From: Hyphomicrobiales bacterium
GTDB lineage: Bacteria; Pseudomonadota; Alphaproteobacteria; Rhizobiales; Beijerinckiaceae
Direction: 5' to 3'
Length of the DNA: 62,443 nucleotides
Assembly: GCA_025351165.1 (NCBI GenBank)
Contig: JANXWK010000041.1
Location: 1-62,443 of the forward strand
The notes under the pieces were generated by a model. It was given only the letters and a program-made list of their open reading frames with translations. It did no database searches and was not told the DNA's origin. The translations under genes were made by a program, and so were the position numbers. Below, one piece after another: positions 8,494 to 17,130 of this stretch; the first letter of the stretch is position 1, and the number at the start of each line of letters is the position of its first letter.

Positions 8494-11400
8494 ATGGACA
8501 AGATTGATAGCAAAGAACTGACCCTACCCGTTTTAAAAGGCGCAATCCTTAAAGGTGAACAGCGCCCTGATCTTGTAAAAGACGAGCTGCTCTCAGAGGT
8601 TTTTGCTGCAACGGTTCAGGCGTACCCACAAAAAATCGCTCTCATATGCCGTGACAAACAGTATACCTATGCTCAGGTGAATGACCTTTCTGATGCGATT
8701 GCGCGCGGATTGATGCGCCTGAATATTGGCGCTGGCGATGTTGTTGGCCTTTGGATGTGCCGCGGGGCTGATTTGCTGATTGCCCAAATTGCCATTACAA
8801 AGACTGGTGCAGCCTGGCTACCTTTTGATTATGATGCACCGATTGACCGCATTGCAATCTGTTTAGAGGACGCGACAGCCAAAGGACTTTTAACATCTGA
8901 CAGTCTGGCAGACAAAGCCGCTGGCGCTGGCGTAGAGATTTTTACAGCTTCCAGATTGACTGACCCAACAAATAAACAAATGGTTGATGCGCGTCGTTCC
9001 GGTGCAACGCCTGCCAGCCCTGCCTATATGATCTACACGTCTGGCTCAACAGGTGTGCCAAAGGGCATTGTTATTTCGCAAAGCAATATCTGCCATTATT
9101 TACGGTCTGCCAATACAGAGCTTGATGTGCGTGAAAGTGACAGGGTGTTTCAGGGAGCATCTGTTGCCTTTGACCTTTCGATGGAGGAAATCTGGATACC
9201 CTATTTAGTGGGGGCAACATTATGGGTTGCAACGCCCGATGTGATGGCAGAGGCTGATCGTCTGGCTGATGTGCTGGTTGGGGCTGGTATTACAGTGATT
9301 GATACTGTGCCAACGCTGCTGGGCATTTTAAACAAGGATATTCCTTCACTCCGCAGCATTATTTTAGGCGGTGAGGCCTGTCCACCTGCGCTCGTGACAC
9401 GCTGGGCAAAGGCTGGACGCAAGATTTTCAACACATATGGGCCAACTGAAGCAACAGTGGTTGCAACCCTTTGCGAGGTGAAGGCCGGCGTGGCTGTCAC
9501 AATTGGTAAGCCTATTCCCAATTATTCTGCCTATGTGGCTGATGTCGATACATTAGCTTTACTGCCTCAAGGCCAGCAGGGTGAATTGCTGATTGGAGGG
9601 CTAGGTATTGCTATTGGTTATCTAAAACGCGAGGCTTTAACAGCAGAAAAATTTATCAGCAATCCATATGAATCAAATGGGTCTGACCCTGTTCTCTATC
9701 GTTCAGGAGATGCTGTTTCCATTGATGCCAATGGCGAAATTGTTTTCCATGGCCGCATCGATGACCAGGTCAAAATACGCGGCTTTCGTGTAGAACTTGG
9801 CGAGATTGAAACCAAACTTTCCCATGAGCCAAATATTGCCCAGGTTGCGGTGAGTTTACGTAAAGACAATGAGCTTGACAATCTGGTGGCGTTTATTGTG
9901 CCAGACGCCAACACAGAGATTGATACAGCCGCAATCCGTACATCGTTGCGCGCGCAATTGCCACCCTATATGGTGCCTAACCGTTTTGAGATTATTGCCG
10001 AACTGCCACGCATGATTTCTGGCAAGATTGATCGCAAAGCCCTTAAATCCCGTGTTCTAACCGTTGTTGACAACACTGAAGCACAGGAAGAGCCTCGCAC
10101 GACAACTGAAAAAATGATACTCGCCGCCGCGCAAATAGCCTTTCCTGGTCAGGCGCTGGCTTTTGATGCAGATTTTTTCACTGAGCTAGGTGGGCATTCC
10201 CTAATCGCAGCACAATTTGTTTCGGCTGTCCGTCTTACGCCGCAATTTGCAACTCTCACCATGCAGGATATTTACAAGCACCGCACCTTGCGCGGTATTG
10301 CTGCAAGTCTTGACCATGCACAGGCGGATGGGAATGCAACGCCGCGCGATCTCTCCTTCACACCGCCGCCTTTCATGCGACGATTTTTGTGTGGAGTAGC
10401 GCAAGCCATTGCCCTGCCATTTATTTTGGGTCTAGTAACCATCCAATGGCTTGGCCTGTTTTTGGCATCCATTGTTCTGCACACTGAAAACGCAGGGTTC
10501 TGGATGGAAATGGGCGTGCTGATGGCCATTTATGTTGGCATCAACATAGCTGTAAAATTTTTGGTCATAGCCCTTAAATGGCTGATAATTGGACGCACGA
10601 AACCAGGGCGCTATCCACTTTGGGGCATGTATTATTTCCGTGTCTGGCTGGTACAGAGGCTTATCCAGACCATTACCATAAAATTTTTGCAATGCTCCCC
10701 AATGATGCGCTGGTATATGCGCGGACTTGGTGCAAAAATTGGGCGTGATGCGATTATTTCTGAGTTTGAAGCTGGCGCAATTGATCTGATCTCCATTGGG
10801 GAGCGGGCAAGCCTTGGACAGAAGAACCAGTTTGCCAATGTGGAAGTCATTGGCAATGAGATGATTATTGGCACAATTGAAATTGCCGAAGAAGCGTATA
10901 CTGGCAATTCCTGCGTATTGTCCTGCAACAGCAGACTGGAGCGGGGTGCCGAACTTGGTGATCTGACGGCCCTTGAGCCTGGAACGCTTGTGCCAGCATG
11001 GGAACACTGGGATGGATCACCTGCACGTAAAATTGGCATGGTGGACAGACAAACTTTACCAGATTTTCCAACCATCAGCATGCTTGTCCGCACATGGCAC
11101 GCCTGTATCTATGTGTTCTCTTACGTTGTGACACAAATGCTGGGATTATTGCCAATTTTCCCTGCATTCTTTGTACTTTATAATCTGGATGCTTTGCTTG
11201 ATGGAGCACAGGACAATACCGTAAGCTGGCTATCATTACCGTTTTTGGCTTGGCCTACCGCCATGGTGCTGATTATTATCTCAATGGCGGTGATCGTGGC
11301 TGTGCGCTGGCTGTTACTGCCGCGCGTACGCTCTGGCACATTTTCAATTCATTCTGGTTTTTATCTACGTAAATGGGTAATGGGACTGGCATCTGAAGTT

Positions 11401-12546
11401 ACATTGGAGACACTTTCTTCGCTTTACGCCACAGTTTTCATGCGCATCTGGTATCGCATGATGGGTGCAAAAATTGGTAAGGGTACCGAAATCTCAAGTA
11501 ATCTTGCAGGTCGTTATGACCTGATTGACTTGGGTAAGAACAACTTTGTTGGCGATGAGGTTATTCTAGGCGATGAGGACATTCGTAATGGCTACATGAC
11601 GCTTAGCCCAGTTAAAACGGGAGACCGCGTGTTTTTCGGCAATAGCGCTGTAGTCAATGGCGGTGCCGTTATTGGCGATGGTGCGCTGATCGGCGTTAAA
11701 TCCAAATTACCGCCCTCCTTGCAGGTTGGAGCCGATGAGATTTGGTTTGGCAGCCCGGCCATTAAATTTCCCACACGTCAGCGTGTGGCAGCCTCTGCTG
11801 GCATGACATATGATCCACCTCCCTACATGATTTATGTGCGCACCATATTTGAAACGCTGCATACATCCTTGCCAACAGGGCTGATGATTACATGTGGCTA
11901 TATTGCAGCTGATATTATTCAAGGGCCGCTGGAAGATGGCAATATATGGCTTACCCTTGCGCTGTTTTTAGCCTCTGGCGTGACAATCGCTGCTGTTCTA
12001 ATGGTTGCTGTTGCAATCATCAAATGGGTGTTCATGGGACGGTATAAACCAACAATGTATCCCATGTGGTCATTCTGGGCCATGAAAACCGAGATGGTCG
12101 CCGTGCTCTATGGGGGCCTGGTTGGTAAAGCCTATATTGAGTTTTTACGGGGAACACCTTTTCTGCCATGGGTCTTACGCATGTATGGCTGTAAAATAGG
12201 CAAAGGCTGCTGGCTTGATCTAACAGATATTACTGAGTTTGACTGTATAAAAATTGGTGATTACTGCACTTTCAACATGTCTGGCTGTTTGCAGACGCAT
12301 CTATACGAAGACCGTATCATGAAGGTTGGACGTATTGAGGTTGGGAATGGTGTTTATATTGGCTGGAACACCACAGTGCTGTACGATTCAAAAGTGGGTG
12401 ATTACGCGCAGCTGGGATCATTAACACTAGTCATGAAGGGTGAACACATCCCGCCACACACAACCTGGAACGGCGCACCAGCCCAACCTGGCATGGCACT
12501 CAGCATGGAGCGTAAAGAACTAATAAAGGTGGAGGTGGCGGCTTGA
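8494..12546 (+). CDS. Pls-like membrane NRPS (adenylation-thiolation plus three tandem C-terminal domains)
   Basis: The 1350-residue protein begins with an amino-acid adenylation domain: A3 motif YTSGSTGVPKG near 181, A5 TYGPTEA near 313, A7 YRSGD, A8 IRGFRVELGEIE and A10 ISGKIDRK. A carrier domain follows, with the phosphopantetheine Ser at about 569 in LGGHSL. The rest is membrane protein: pairs of hydrophobic helices alternate with three related domains, each carrying a G-x-K-I-G motif (GAKIGRD near 747, GAKIGKG near 992, GCKIGKG near 1233) and left-handed beta-helix-like hexapeptide stretches. This A-T-(TM-C)x3 order is that of epsilon-poly-L-lysine synthetase and the Pls/PosA NRPS family. 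No thioesterase or classical HHxxxDG condensation domain was seen. The substrate is unknown; acidic residues in the A4 region (FDLSMEE) might suit a basic amino acid. The ATG at 8494 was preferred over a TTG at 8422. Confidence 0.85.
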   Translation: MDKIDSKELTLPVLKGAILKGEQRPDLVKDELLSEVFAATVQAYPQKIALICRDKQYTYAQVNDLSDAIARGLMRLNIGAGDVVGLWMCRGADLLIAQIAITKTGAAWLPFDYDAPIDRIAICLEDATAKGLLTSDSLADKAAGAGVEIFTASRLTDPTNKQMVDARRSGATPASPAYMIYTSGSTGVPKGIVISQSNICHYLRSANTELDVRESDRVFQGASVAFDLSMEEIWIPYLVGATLWVATPDVMAEADRLADVLVGAGITVIDTVPTLLGILNKDIPSLRSIILGGEACPPALVTRWAKAGRKIFNTYGPTEATVVATLCEVKAGVAVTIGKPIPNYSAYVADVDTLALLPQGQQGELLIGGLGIAIGYLKREALTAEKFISNPYESNGSDPVLYRSGDAVSIDANGEIVFHGRIDDQVKIRGFRVELGEIETKLSHEPNIAQVAVSLRKDNELDNLVAFIVPDANTEIDTAAIRTSLRAQLPPYMVPNRFEIIAELPRMISGKIDRKALKSRVLTVVDNTEAQEEPRTTTEKMILAAAQIAFPGQALAFDADFFTELGGHSLIAAQFVSAVRLTPQFATLTMQDIYKHRTLRGIAASLDHAQADGNATPRDLSFTPPPFMRRFLCGVAQAIALPFILGLVTIQWLGLFLASIVLHTENAGFWMEMGVLMAIYVGINIAVKFLVIALKWLIIGRTKPGRYPLWGMYYFRVWLVQRLIQTITIKFLQCSPMMRWYMRGLGAKIGRDAIISEFEAGAIDLISIGERASLGQKNQFANVEVIGNEMIIGTIEIAEEAYTGNSCVLSCNSRLERGAELGDLTALEPGTLVPAWEHWDGSPARKIGMVDRQTLPDFPTISMLVRTWHACIYVFSYVVTQMLGLLPIFPAFFVLYNLDALLDGAQDNTVSWLSLPFLAWPTAMVLIIISMAVIVAVRWLLLPRVRSGTFSIHSGFYLRKWVMGLASEVTLETLSSLYATVFMRIWYRMMGAKIGKGTEISSNLAGRYDLIDLGKNNFVGDEVILGDEDIRNGYMTLSPVKTGDRVFFGNSAVVNGGAVIGDGALIGVKSKLPPSLQVGADEIWFGSPAIKFPTRQRVAASAGMTYDPPPYMIYVRTIFETLHTSLPTGLMITCGYIAADIIQGPLEDGNIWLTLALFLASGVTIAAVLMVAVAIIKWVFMGRYKPTMYPMWSFWAMKTEMVAVLYGGLVGKAYIEFLRGTPFLPWVLRMYGCKIGKGCWLDLTDITEFDCIKIGDYCTFNMSGCLQTHLYEDRIMKVGRIEVGNGVYIGWNTTVLYDSKVGDYAQLGSLTLVMKGEHIPPHTTWNGAPAQPGMALSMERKELIKVEVAA

Positions 12547-12597
12547 AATTTTACACAGACACGCCCACCACAGTACTTACGCTTTAAGTGAGACTAA

Positions 12598-12631
12598 CAG
12601 ATAAACATTTTATGCAGATAAACATTTTATG
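12598..12631. repeat. Perfect 17-bp tandem duplication
   Basis: The unit CAGATAAACATTTTATG occurs twice head to tail with no mismatch in the gap between the Pls-like gene and the phosphatase gene. It creates a short open frame of 60 codons that I do not believe is a gene. Confidence 0.9.
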
Positions 12632-12796
12632 CCTAGAGACTGTGCTTGCAAGGATTAATACCATGCATGAAAATAACAGGTCCGGAAAGCAGGGTTCTTA
12701 TGCAGCATCTCCAATAAATATGGTTTATCATCTAATATGCTGTCTATACCCAAGATTATCTTGTCATTGATGCAGTTATTTGTCATTTGACACATC

Positions 12797-13387
12797 ATGA
12801 GCATTTATCCACCCATCTACTTTGTACGACACGGCGAGACTGCCTGGAATGCTGAGGGCCGTTTGCAGGGGCAACAGGATATTCCGCTTAATACAACAGG
12901 CAAAAAACAGGCCCAGCATGTAGGAAAACTTGTAAAAAACCTGACTAATTTTCCTTCTACTGTTGACTATATTTCCAGCCCAATGCTGCGGACTCAAACG
13001 ACGATGCAGCTATTGCGGATGGAGGCAGGTCTTGATCCATTGGATTATGCCATAGATGACCGCCTGAAAGAAATCTGTTTTGGCCGTTGGGAAGGACTCA
13101 CATGGCCAGAGGTTCGTGCATCTGACCCAAAAGGGGCTGCGGGGCGGGAAACTGATAAATGGAATTATGTGCCACCTGATGGGGAAAGCTATGAGATGCT
13201 GCTGGCGCGCATTGCCCCCTGGGTCAAGGCATTGCGTAAACCAACGCTTGTTGTTGCACATGGGGGTGTAGCACGTGTGCTGTTATCTTTAATTGCAAGC
13301 GAAGACAGTCTTTTGTCACCCAACATCAATATCTGGCAGGGGAAAATATTGATGTTTGAAGAAGATCGTTTTCGTTGGATAGGATAG
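12797..13387 (+). CDS. Histidine phosphatase family protein (phosphoglycerate mutase-like)
   Basis: The catalytic RHGET motif is at residues 11-15 (YFVRHGETAWN), followed by EGRLQGQQDIPLNTTG. The second catalytic His is in VVAHGGVARVL. At 196 residues it belongs to the small GpmB/CobC-like branch, whose members are cofactor-independent in naming but often act on sugar phosphates, nucleotides or other phosphoesters. The true substrate cannot be told from sequence. It is convergent with flaF, six bases apart. Confidence 0.88.
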   Translation: MSIYPPIYFVRHGETAWNAEGRLQGQQDIPLNTTGKKQAQHVGKLVKNLTNFPSTVDYISSPMLRTQTTMQLLRMEAGLDPLDYAIDDRLKEICFGRWEGLTWPEVRASDPKGAAGRETDKWNYVPPDGESYEMLLARIAPWVKALRKPTLVVAHGGVARVLLSLIASEDSLLSPNINIWQGKILMFEEDRFRWIG

Positions 13388-13393
13388 TGCAGC

Positions 13394-13828
13394 CTAGGCA
13401 GCTGCGCCCGATTCAAGCTTTGAGGCTTCACTGGCTTTTGCACGAGCCGCTTTTTCCTCGCCCTCTCCAATACCACGCAAACCCATGGCAATGTTACGGT
13501 TTATGTTTATGAGAATGCTAAGCTTTTCAGACTGGGGATCCGACAAAACTCGAAACGTATGATTGAAAACAAAATTAGCAAGATTTGCGATGTTAGCTTT
13601 AATGGGAGGGGGTAGCTGATTGTCTTCGGCTGAAACAAGCGTCACGATGGCTGTCCAGAGTTTCTGATTGTAGATGAGGGCCGCGTCCAGTGTTGATTTG
13701 TGGCTGTCCCAGTTATCCTTGACTGCCTGGAGTTTGGAAGCTGCCATCATAAGGAGCTGGGCTTCCTGGTTTCGTGGGTCTGCTGCCTGAAGTGCATTTT
13801 TAGCGTAGGTACTCGCCGCTTGATACAT
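13394..13828 (-). CDS. flaF: Flagellar biosynthesis regulator FlaF
   Basis: This 144-residue protein begins MYQAASTYAKNA and contains NQKLWTAIVTLVSAEDNQLP and ANIANLANFVFNHTF, typical of FlaF. In alphaproteobacteria FlaF promotes flagellin synthesis or secretion and works against FlbT. The C-terminal tail (from about 115) is extended, Ala/Glu/Lys-rich and of low complexity. Its start lies inside the end of flbT with a 29-base overlap, so the two are translationally coupled. It is the last gene of the flagellin block. Confidence 0.9.
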   Translation of the reverse strand: MYQAASTYAKNALQAADPRNQEAQLLMMAASKLQAVKDNWDSHKSTLDAALIYNQKLWTAIVTLVSAEDNQLPPPIKANIANLANFVFNHTFRVLSDPQSEKLSILININRNIAMGLRGIGEGEEKAARAKASEASKLESGAAA

Positions 13829-14204
13829 GTTCCACCAACTTCTTTTCGTAAGCTATGAGGTCTTTTGCTGTCCTCAATGCTTTATAGAAGTCACCACTTA
13901 AAATGCGGTTATTAATTTCTGCACAAATTGATCTTGCGCTTGGGGCAGCGCTCAAAAAATCATTGATCAGTTCAAAATATAAATCAGACTGAACGCTGTC
14001 AAACCCTTCAAGATACATAAGCTGGACACAGAGGTAAATTCGTTTTGCAGGCGAATCTGCTGTCAAACTGGTCAAAATATCCTTTTCGCGCAGGATTGGA
14101 GCCGATCCTTCAATGAAAAACCGCGTTCTGCTATCGCCATTACGAATGACAACCTGCCCAATGATAATGCGCTCATTAGGTTTCAATTCGACTTTGAGAG
14201 CCAT
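13800..14204 (-). CDS. flbT: Flagellin mRNA repressor FlbT
   Basis: The 134-residue product starts MALKVELKPNERIIIGQ and includes RTRFFIEG and KRIYLCVQLMYLEG, the FlbT signature. In Caulobacter FlbT binds the 5' leader of flagellin mRNA and lowers its stability and translation. The ATG at 14204 is chosen over an in-frame TTG four codons upstream because GGAG lies 5-8 bases before it and the family starts at MxLKVxLKP. It lies 58 bases downstream of the flagellin gene and overlaps flaF. Confidence 0.94.
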   Translation of the reverse strand: MALKVELKPNERIIIGQVVIRNGDSRTRFFIEGSAPILREKDILTSLTADSPAKRIYLCVQLMYLEGFDSVQSDLYFELINDFLSAAPSARSICAEINNRILSGDFYKALRTAKDLIAYEKKLVEHVSSGEYLR

Positions 14205-14262
14205 TCTTGTCTCCAAAAAATTTTAACTGTGAAAGGGCTGATTTTATAACTATGGTTAGAAC

Positions 14263-15588
14263 CTAGTTAAAAAGCTTGAGCACAGAGCGGTCAGACTGGT
14301 TAGCCAATGATAAAGACTGCACAGATAACTGCTGTCTGGTCTGGAGAGCCAGAAGGTTTGCACCCTCTTCGTTCGAATCAGCAATCACAAGCAGGCTGGA
14401 GCCGCTTTTCAATGTATTGATCGTGTTGCTTGTAAAAGACTGCCGTGTGGTTAAGACAGTGTTGTTCAAAGCAAAAGCAGAGGCTTGCGACTGAAGCTGT
14501 GTAATAGAATCAGTCAGACGTTGCAGCGCATCGGTGATTTCAGTGTCTGACTGGAAATTGTAAACGCTATCAGTTGATTTGAGGTTCAGACCAGTTGCAT
14601 CGTAGGTTACACCCGTAATTGGCAGTTTTGTTGTCGCGCTTTCATTCAGAACAACAGACAGCGACTGTCCATAGAGTAGATTTGTGCCATTAAAGCCTGA
14701 ATCTTTTGCCAGGTTGGTAATCTGCTGAAGCATACCAATATAGGTTGTGGCAGCGCTTTGGCGGGTAAGATTCGAGGTGGATGTTATAACGCCTGAGCTC
14801 AAACCGGACGTGCCTGTGTAACCAGCGCCTGTCACAATGGAATCTGGCAGACGCCCAAATAAATCCTGCAAAGTGTTTGCACCAGTTGTACCACCAAGTG
14901 TAAAATTCAACGTTCCAGCCGTTACGTTATCAATAATCAGGCGACCACCTGAATCAATCTGGGCTTTGACATATTGCTTACCCAAAGCCACGTTCTGGTT
15001 GGATACATTTGTGTTGATCGCGTCAACCAGATTTTTTGATGTAAAGGGTGTAGATGTGTTGAAAGGCACCGTAATTGTAAAAGCAGCTGGCGTTCCAGTG
15101 GCAGAGGTAACCGCTATTGCCAAGGTTGCCAAAGGTGAAAATGTGCCAGCTGGCCAACCAGCATTTGCTGTGGTGGTCAAGGGTGGGTAATAAACACCTG
15201 TTGCATCCAGCCCAAAGGGTTTGAGCTGCCCAGCCAGAGGACCAGTCAAAATAGATCCAGAGGCAATCTGTGCATTTGATGGAGGTGATTGTAATGCCTG
15301 CTTTAAAAGGGCCTGCTGGGTCTGAATTAACTGTGAAATGGATGTAATGCCCTGATTGGCCTGCTTTATTGTATTAATGCCAAGGCCAATATTATCAAGA
15401 AGGGCCGACAGACTATTACTGCTGGTATCAAAAGCCTGCGCTGTGAAATATTTAAGGGGATCATCCAGCGCTGAATTGACTTTTTTGCCAGTTGCCAAAC
15501 GATTATTGACAGATGTCTGGTCTGATGCATTCTGCTGAAGCGCAAGAAGATTGTTTCGTATTCCGGTTGATAGCACAATATTAGACAT
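14263..15588 (-). CDS. Flagellin
   Basis: Flagellin is the filament subunit, secreted through the flagellar type III system. The N-terminal D0/D1 region (about 1-140) has the heptad-like pattern of flagellin, with NNRLATGKKVNSALDDP and GLGINTIKQANQGI. The centre (about 140-320) is Thr/Gly/Ala-rich and variable, without Cys. The C-terminal D1/D0 helices (about 345-441) end LANQSDRSVLKLF. The length of 441 residues is normal. No other structural flagellar genes flank it, so hook and motor genes must lie elsewhere. A leader hairpin lies just before its ribosome-binding site AAGGA. Confidence 0.93.
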   Translation of the reverse strand: MSNIVLSTGIRNNLLALQQNASDQTSVNNRLATGKKVNSALDDPLKYFTAQAFDTSSNSLSALLDNIGLGINTIKQANQGITSISQLIQTQQALLKQALQSPPSNAQIASGSILTGPLAGQLKPFGLDATGVYYPPLTTTANAGWPAGTFSPLATLAIAVTSATGTPAAFTITVPFNTSTPFTSKNLVDAINTNVSNQNVALGKQYVKAQIDSGGRLIIDNVTAGTLNFTLGGTTGANTLQDLFGRLPDSIVTGAGYTGTSGLSSGVITSTSNLTRQSAATTYIGMLQQITNLAKDSGFNGTNLLYGQSLSVVLNESATTKLPITGVTYDATGLNLKSTDSVYNFQSDTEITDALQRLTDSITQLQSQASAFALNNTVLTTRQSFTSNTINTLKSGSSLLVIADSNEEGANLLALQTRQQLSVQSLSLANQSDRSVLKLFN

Positions 15589-15607
15589 GACGGTCCATTC
15601 CTTGGTT

Positions 15608-15627
15608 GAGACGTGTTCTCACATCTC
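15608..15627 (-). promoter_or_regulatory. Hairpin in the flagellin 5' leader
   Basis: Read on the minus strand, GAGATGTG-AGAA-CACGTCTC forms an 8-bp stem (one G-T pair) with a four-base loop. The AAGGA ribosome-binding site starts about five bases after it and the ATG lies 19 bases past it. Because the repressor FlbT is encoded next door and is known to act on flagellin leaders, this is a candidate FlbT target. That link is inference. Confidence 0.5.
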
Positions 15628-15706
15628 TTCGTCAGGTTCCATCATGATTTGTTAAGGTTAACAGAGCGTTATCAAATACGATTTTTAACGCATCAAAGTC
15701 CTTTTT

Positions 15707-16111
15707 TTATGCCACCCTCTCTATGTTGGCCGAGTCAGGTTTTGAATCTGAGCCAGATTGCCCATAGGCATTTGCCGCAAGCACCGCGTTATTTGGGAAC
15801 TTGTTGATTATTTCCCCAGTACGTTCATCAACCGATAGAAAAACAATGTCTTCATTTTCAGTGCTTACAACCTGAGTTTTGATAAAGCTTGGCTTAATCT
15901 GCTGTACGCTCACTGCACGTATCTGCGCCTGCTGCGCATCATCTTCTGGAAGGCCCGCGCTTTTTGGGGGCGCAGCCACTGCTTGAGATTTGGGTAGGTC
16001 AGTTGTAACCGCGCCCACAACGGATGGTGTGGCAGAACCTGAACTGGTAGGTGAATAGGCAGACGCATCAGCAGCTATGGTCGCTGACCGTCCAATGGCT
16101 TCGATGGACAT
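15707..16111 (-). CDS. FlaG-like flagellar protein
   Basis: The 134-residue protein has a disordered Ala/Ser/Pro-rich first half with no signal peptide. The second half contains NEDIVFLSVDERTGEIINKFPNN, which fits the FlaG pattern of a short beta-hairpin with D..TGE.I...P. FlaG proteins influence filament length or flagellin export, but the molecular role is poorly known. It lies 118 bases upstream of flagellin on the same strand. The assignment rests on the C-terminal motif and on context. Confidence 0.6.
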   Translation of the reverse strand: MSIEAIGRSATIAADASAYSPTSSGSATPSVVGAVTTDLPKSQAVAAPPKSAGLPEDDAQQAQIRAVSVQQIKPSFIKTQVVSTENEDIVFLSVDERTGEIINKFPNNAVLAANAYGQSGSDSKPDSANIERVA

Positions 16112-16160
16112 AATGTAATCCTTGGTTTCTGGCCGTAACTCAACTTGTTACAACTTTCAG

Positions 16161-16176
16161 GATATACTAGAATATC
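16161..16176. promoter_or_regulatory. Near-perfect 16-bp palindrome upstream of the FlaG-like gene
   Basis: GATATACTAGAATATC is self-complementary except for one pair of positions. It lies 50 bases before the start of the FlaG-like gene, where an operator or an AT-rich promoter element could sit. No regulator can be named. Neither a sigma-54 (GG-N10-GC) nor a clear sigma-28 promoter was recognised here. Confidence 0.35.
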
Positions 16177-16270
16177 TAAGGCCCAGTGAGATAAATCATT
16201 AAAAGTTTAACAACTGACGCAAGGGAAACTTGTAGAAGGAAAATTAAATTCAAGGGTTGAAAATGACAGG

Positions 16271-17029
16271 TCATCCATACTCATGCAAGGTACGCCCATT
16301 TTTCTTAAGCCAAATCTCGGCTCTTTCAGTTTCACTGCACATACTTTGCACCAATGTCCAGAAACGGGCAGAGTGATTCATTTCACGCCTATGGGCAACT
16401 TCATGAGCCGCAAGATAATCAAGCACATATTCAGGCGCCATAATGATCCGCCAGGAGTAGGATATTGCGCCTTGTGAAGAGCATGACCCCCAACGGCTTG
16501 TTGTATCCTTTATGGTTATACGCTTAATACTGACATTGAGTTCTGCTGCATATTTATAGGTTGCCTCTGTCAGTTTTTCCTTTGCGCACCGTTTCAGAAA
16601 ATCTGTGACGCGCCTTGCGACATGCTCTGCTCCGCCTGCCACTTTCAGCACCAGAGCGCTGCCATCTGTCTCTGTCCATACTGTACCTGTCATGGTCTGC
16701 ATATGTGTAATAAGATGCATTTTCCCCTCAAACGGGATGCTCGCGCCATGCTTAAACTGCACTTTTTCTGGCAGCGACTTCAGCCTTGCCTCCAGCCAGC
16801 CTTCATGGCGCGTTAAAAAACTGCGTGCCAGGCTAAGTGTGCCGCGTGGTGGCATGGTTACAACAAGTTGCCGTGTGCCTGGTTTGAGGCGTAATGTATA
16901 ACGCTGTGTTTTAGCAGACCGACGCAGGCATATTAAGCGCATTTCTCCAGCCAGCATAAGCTGAAGCGGTTCAAGCACAGGCAGAGGACGCCTTGCTGAA
17001 GTCTGTGAATTAAAAAAATGTTGGAACAT
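16271..17029 (-). CDS. YgjP-type metal-dependent hydrolase (M48/DUF45 family)
   Basis: The 252-residue cytoplasmic protein has the zinc site HEVAHRREMNH near residue 209, with a third region after it (MCSETERAEIWLKK). Upstream lie KDTTSRWGSCSSQGAISYSWRI and APEYVLDYL, the standard YgjP/WSS1-like block. Members are putative metallopeptidases of unknown physiological substrate. It is divergent from secB; the 101-base gap probably holds both promoters. Confidence 0.88.
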   Translation of the reverse strand: MFQHFFNSQTSARRPLPVLEPLQLMLAGEMRLICLRRSAKTQRYTLRLKPGTRQLVVTMPPRGTLSLARSFLTRHEGWLEARLKSLPEKVQFKHGASIPFEGKMHLITHMQTMTGTVWTETDGSALVLKVAGGAEHVARRVTDFLKRCAKEKLTEATYKYAAELNVSIKRITIKDTTSRWGSCSSQGAISYSWRIIMAPEYVLDYLAAHEVAHRREMNHSARFWTLVQSMCSETERAEIWLKKNGRTLHEYG

Positions 17030-17130
17030 GATTGCACAACCTTAACAGATTCGCGCATTTGGCAAACAGGGCGCACTTGTCCAATGAATTAAAAATATGC
17101 TAAGGCGCATTCAACTGAAAGGGAACTAAA

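Noticed and set aside
10432-11093. Long antisense frames of 150-190 codons opposite the Pls-like gene
   Set aside because: They lie wholly opposite well-supported coding sequence with conserved motifs, lack ribosome-binding sites and show no recognisable protein pattern.
12588-12770. 60-codon frame between the Pls-like and phosphatase genes
   Set aside because: It is created by the 17-bp duplication, has no ribosome-binding site and no family resemblance.
13394-16111. Sigma-54 or sigma-28 promoters for the flagellin block
   Set aside because: I looked for GG-N10-GC and for TAAA...GCCGATAA-like text upstream of the FlaG-like and flagellin genes and found no convincing match.
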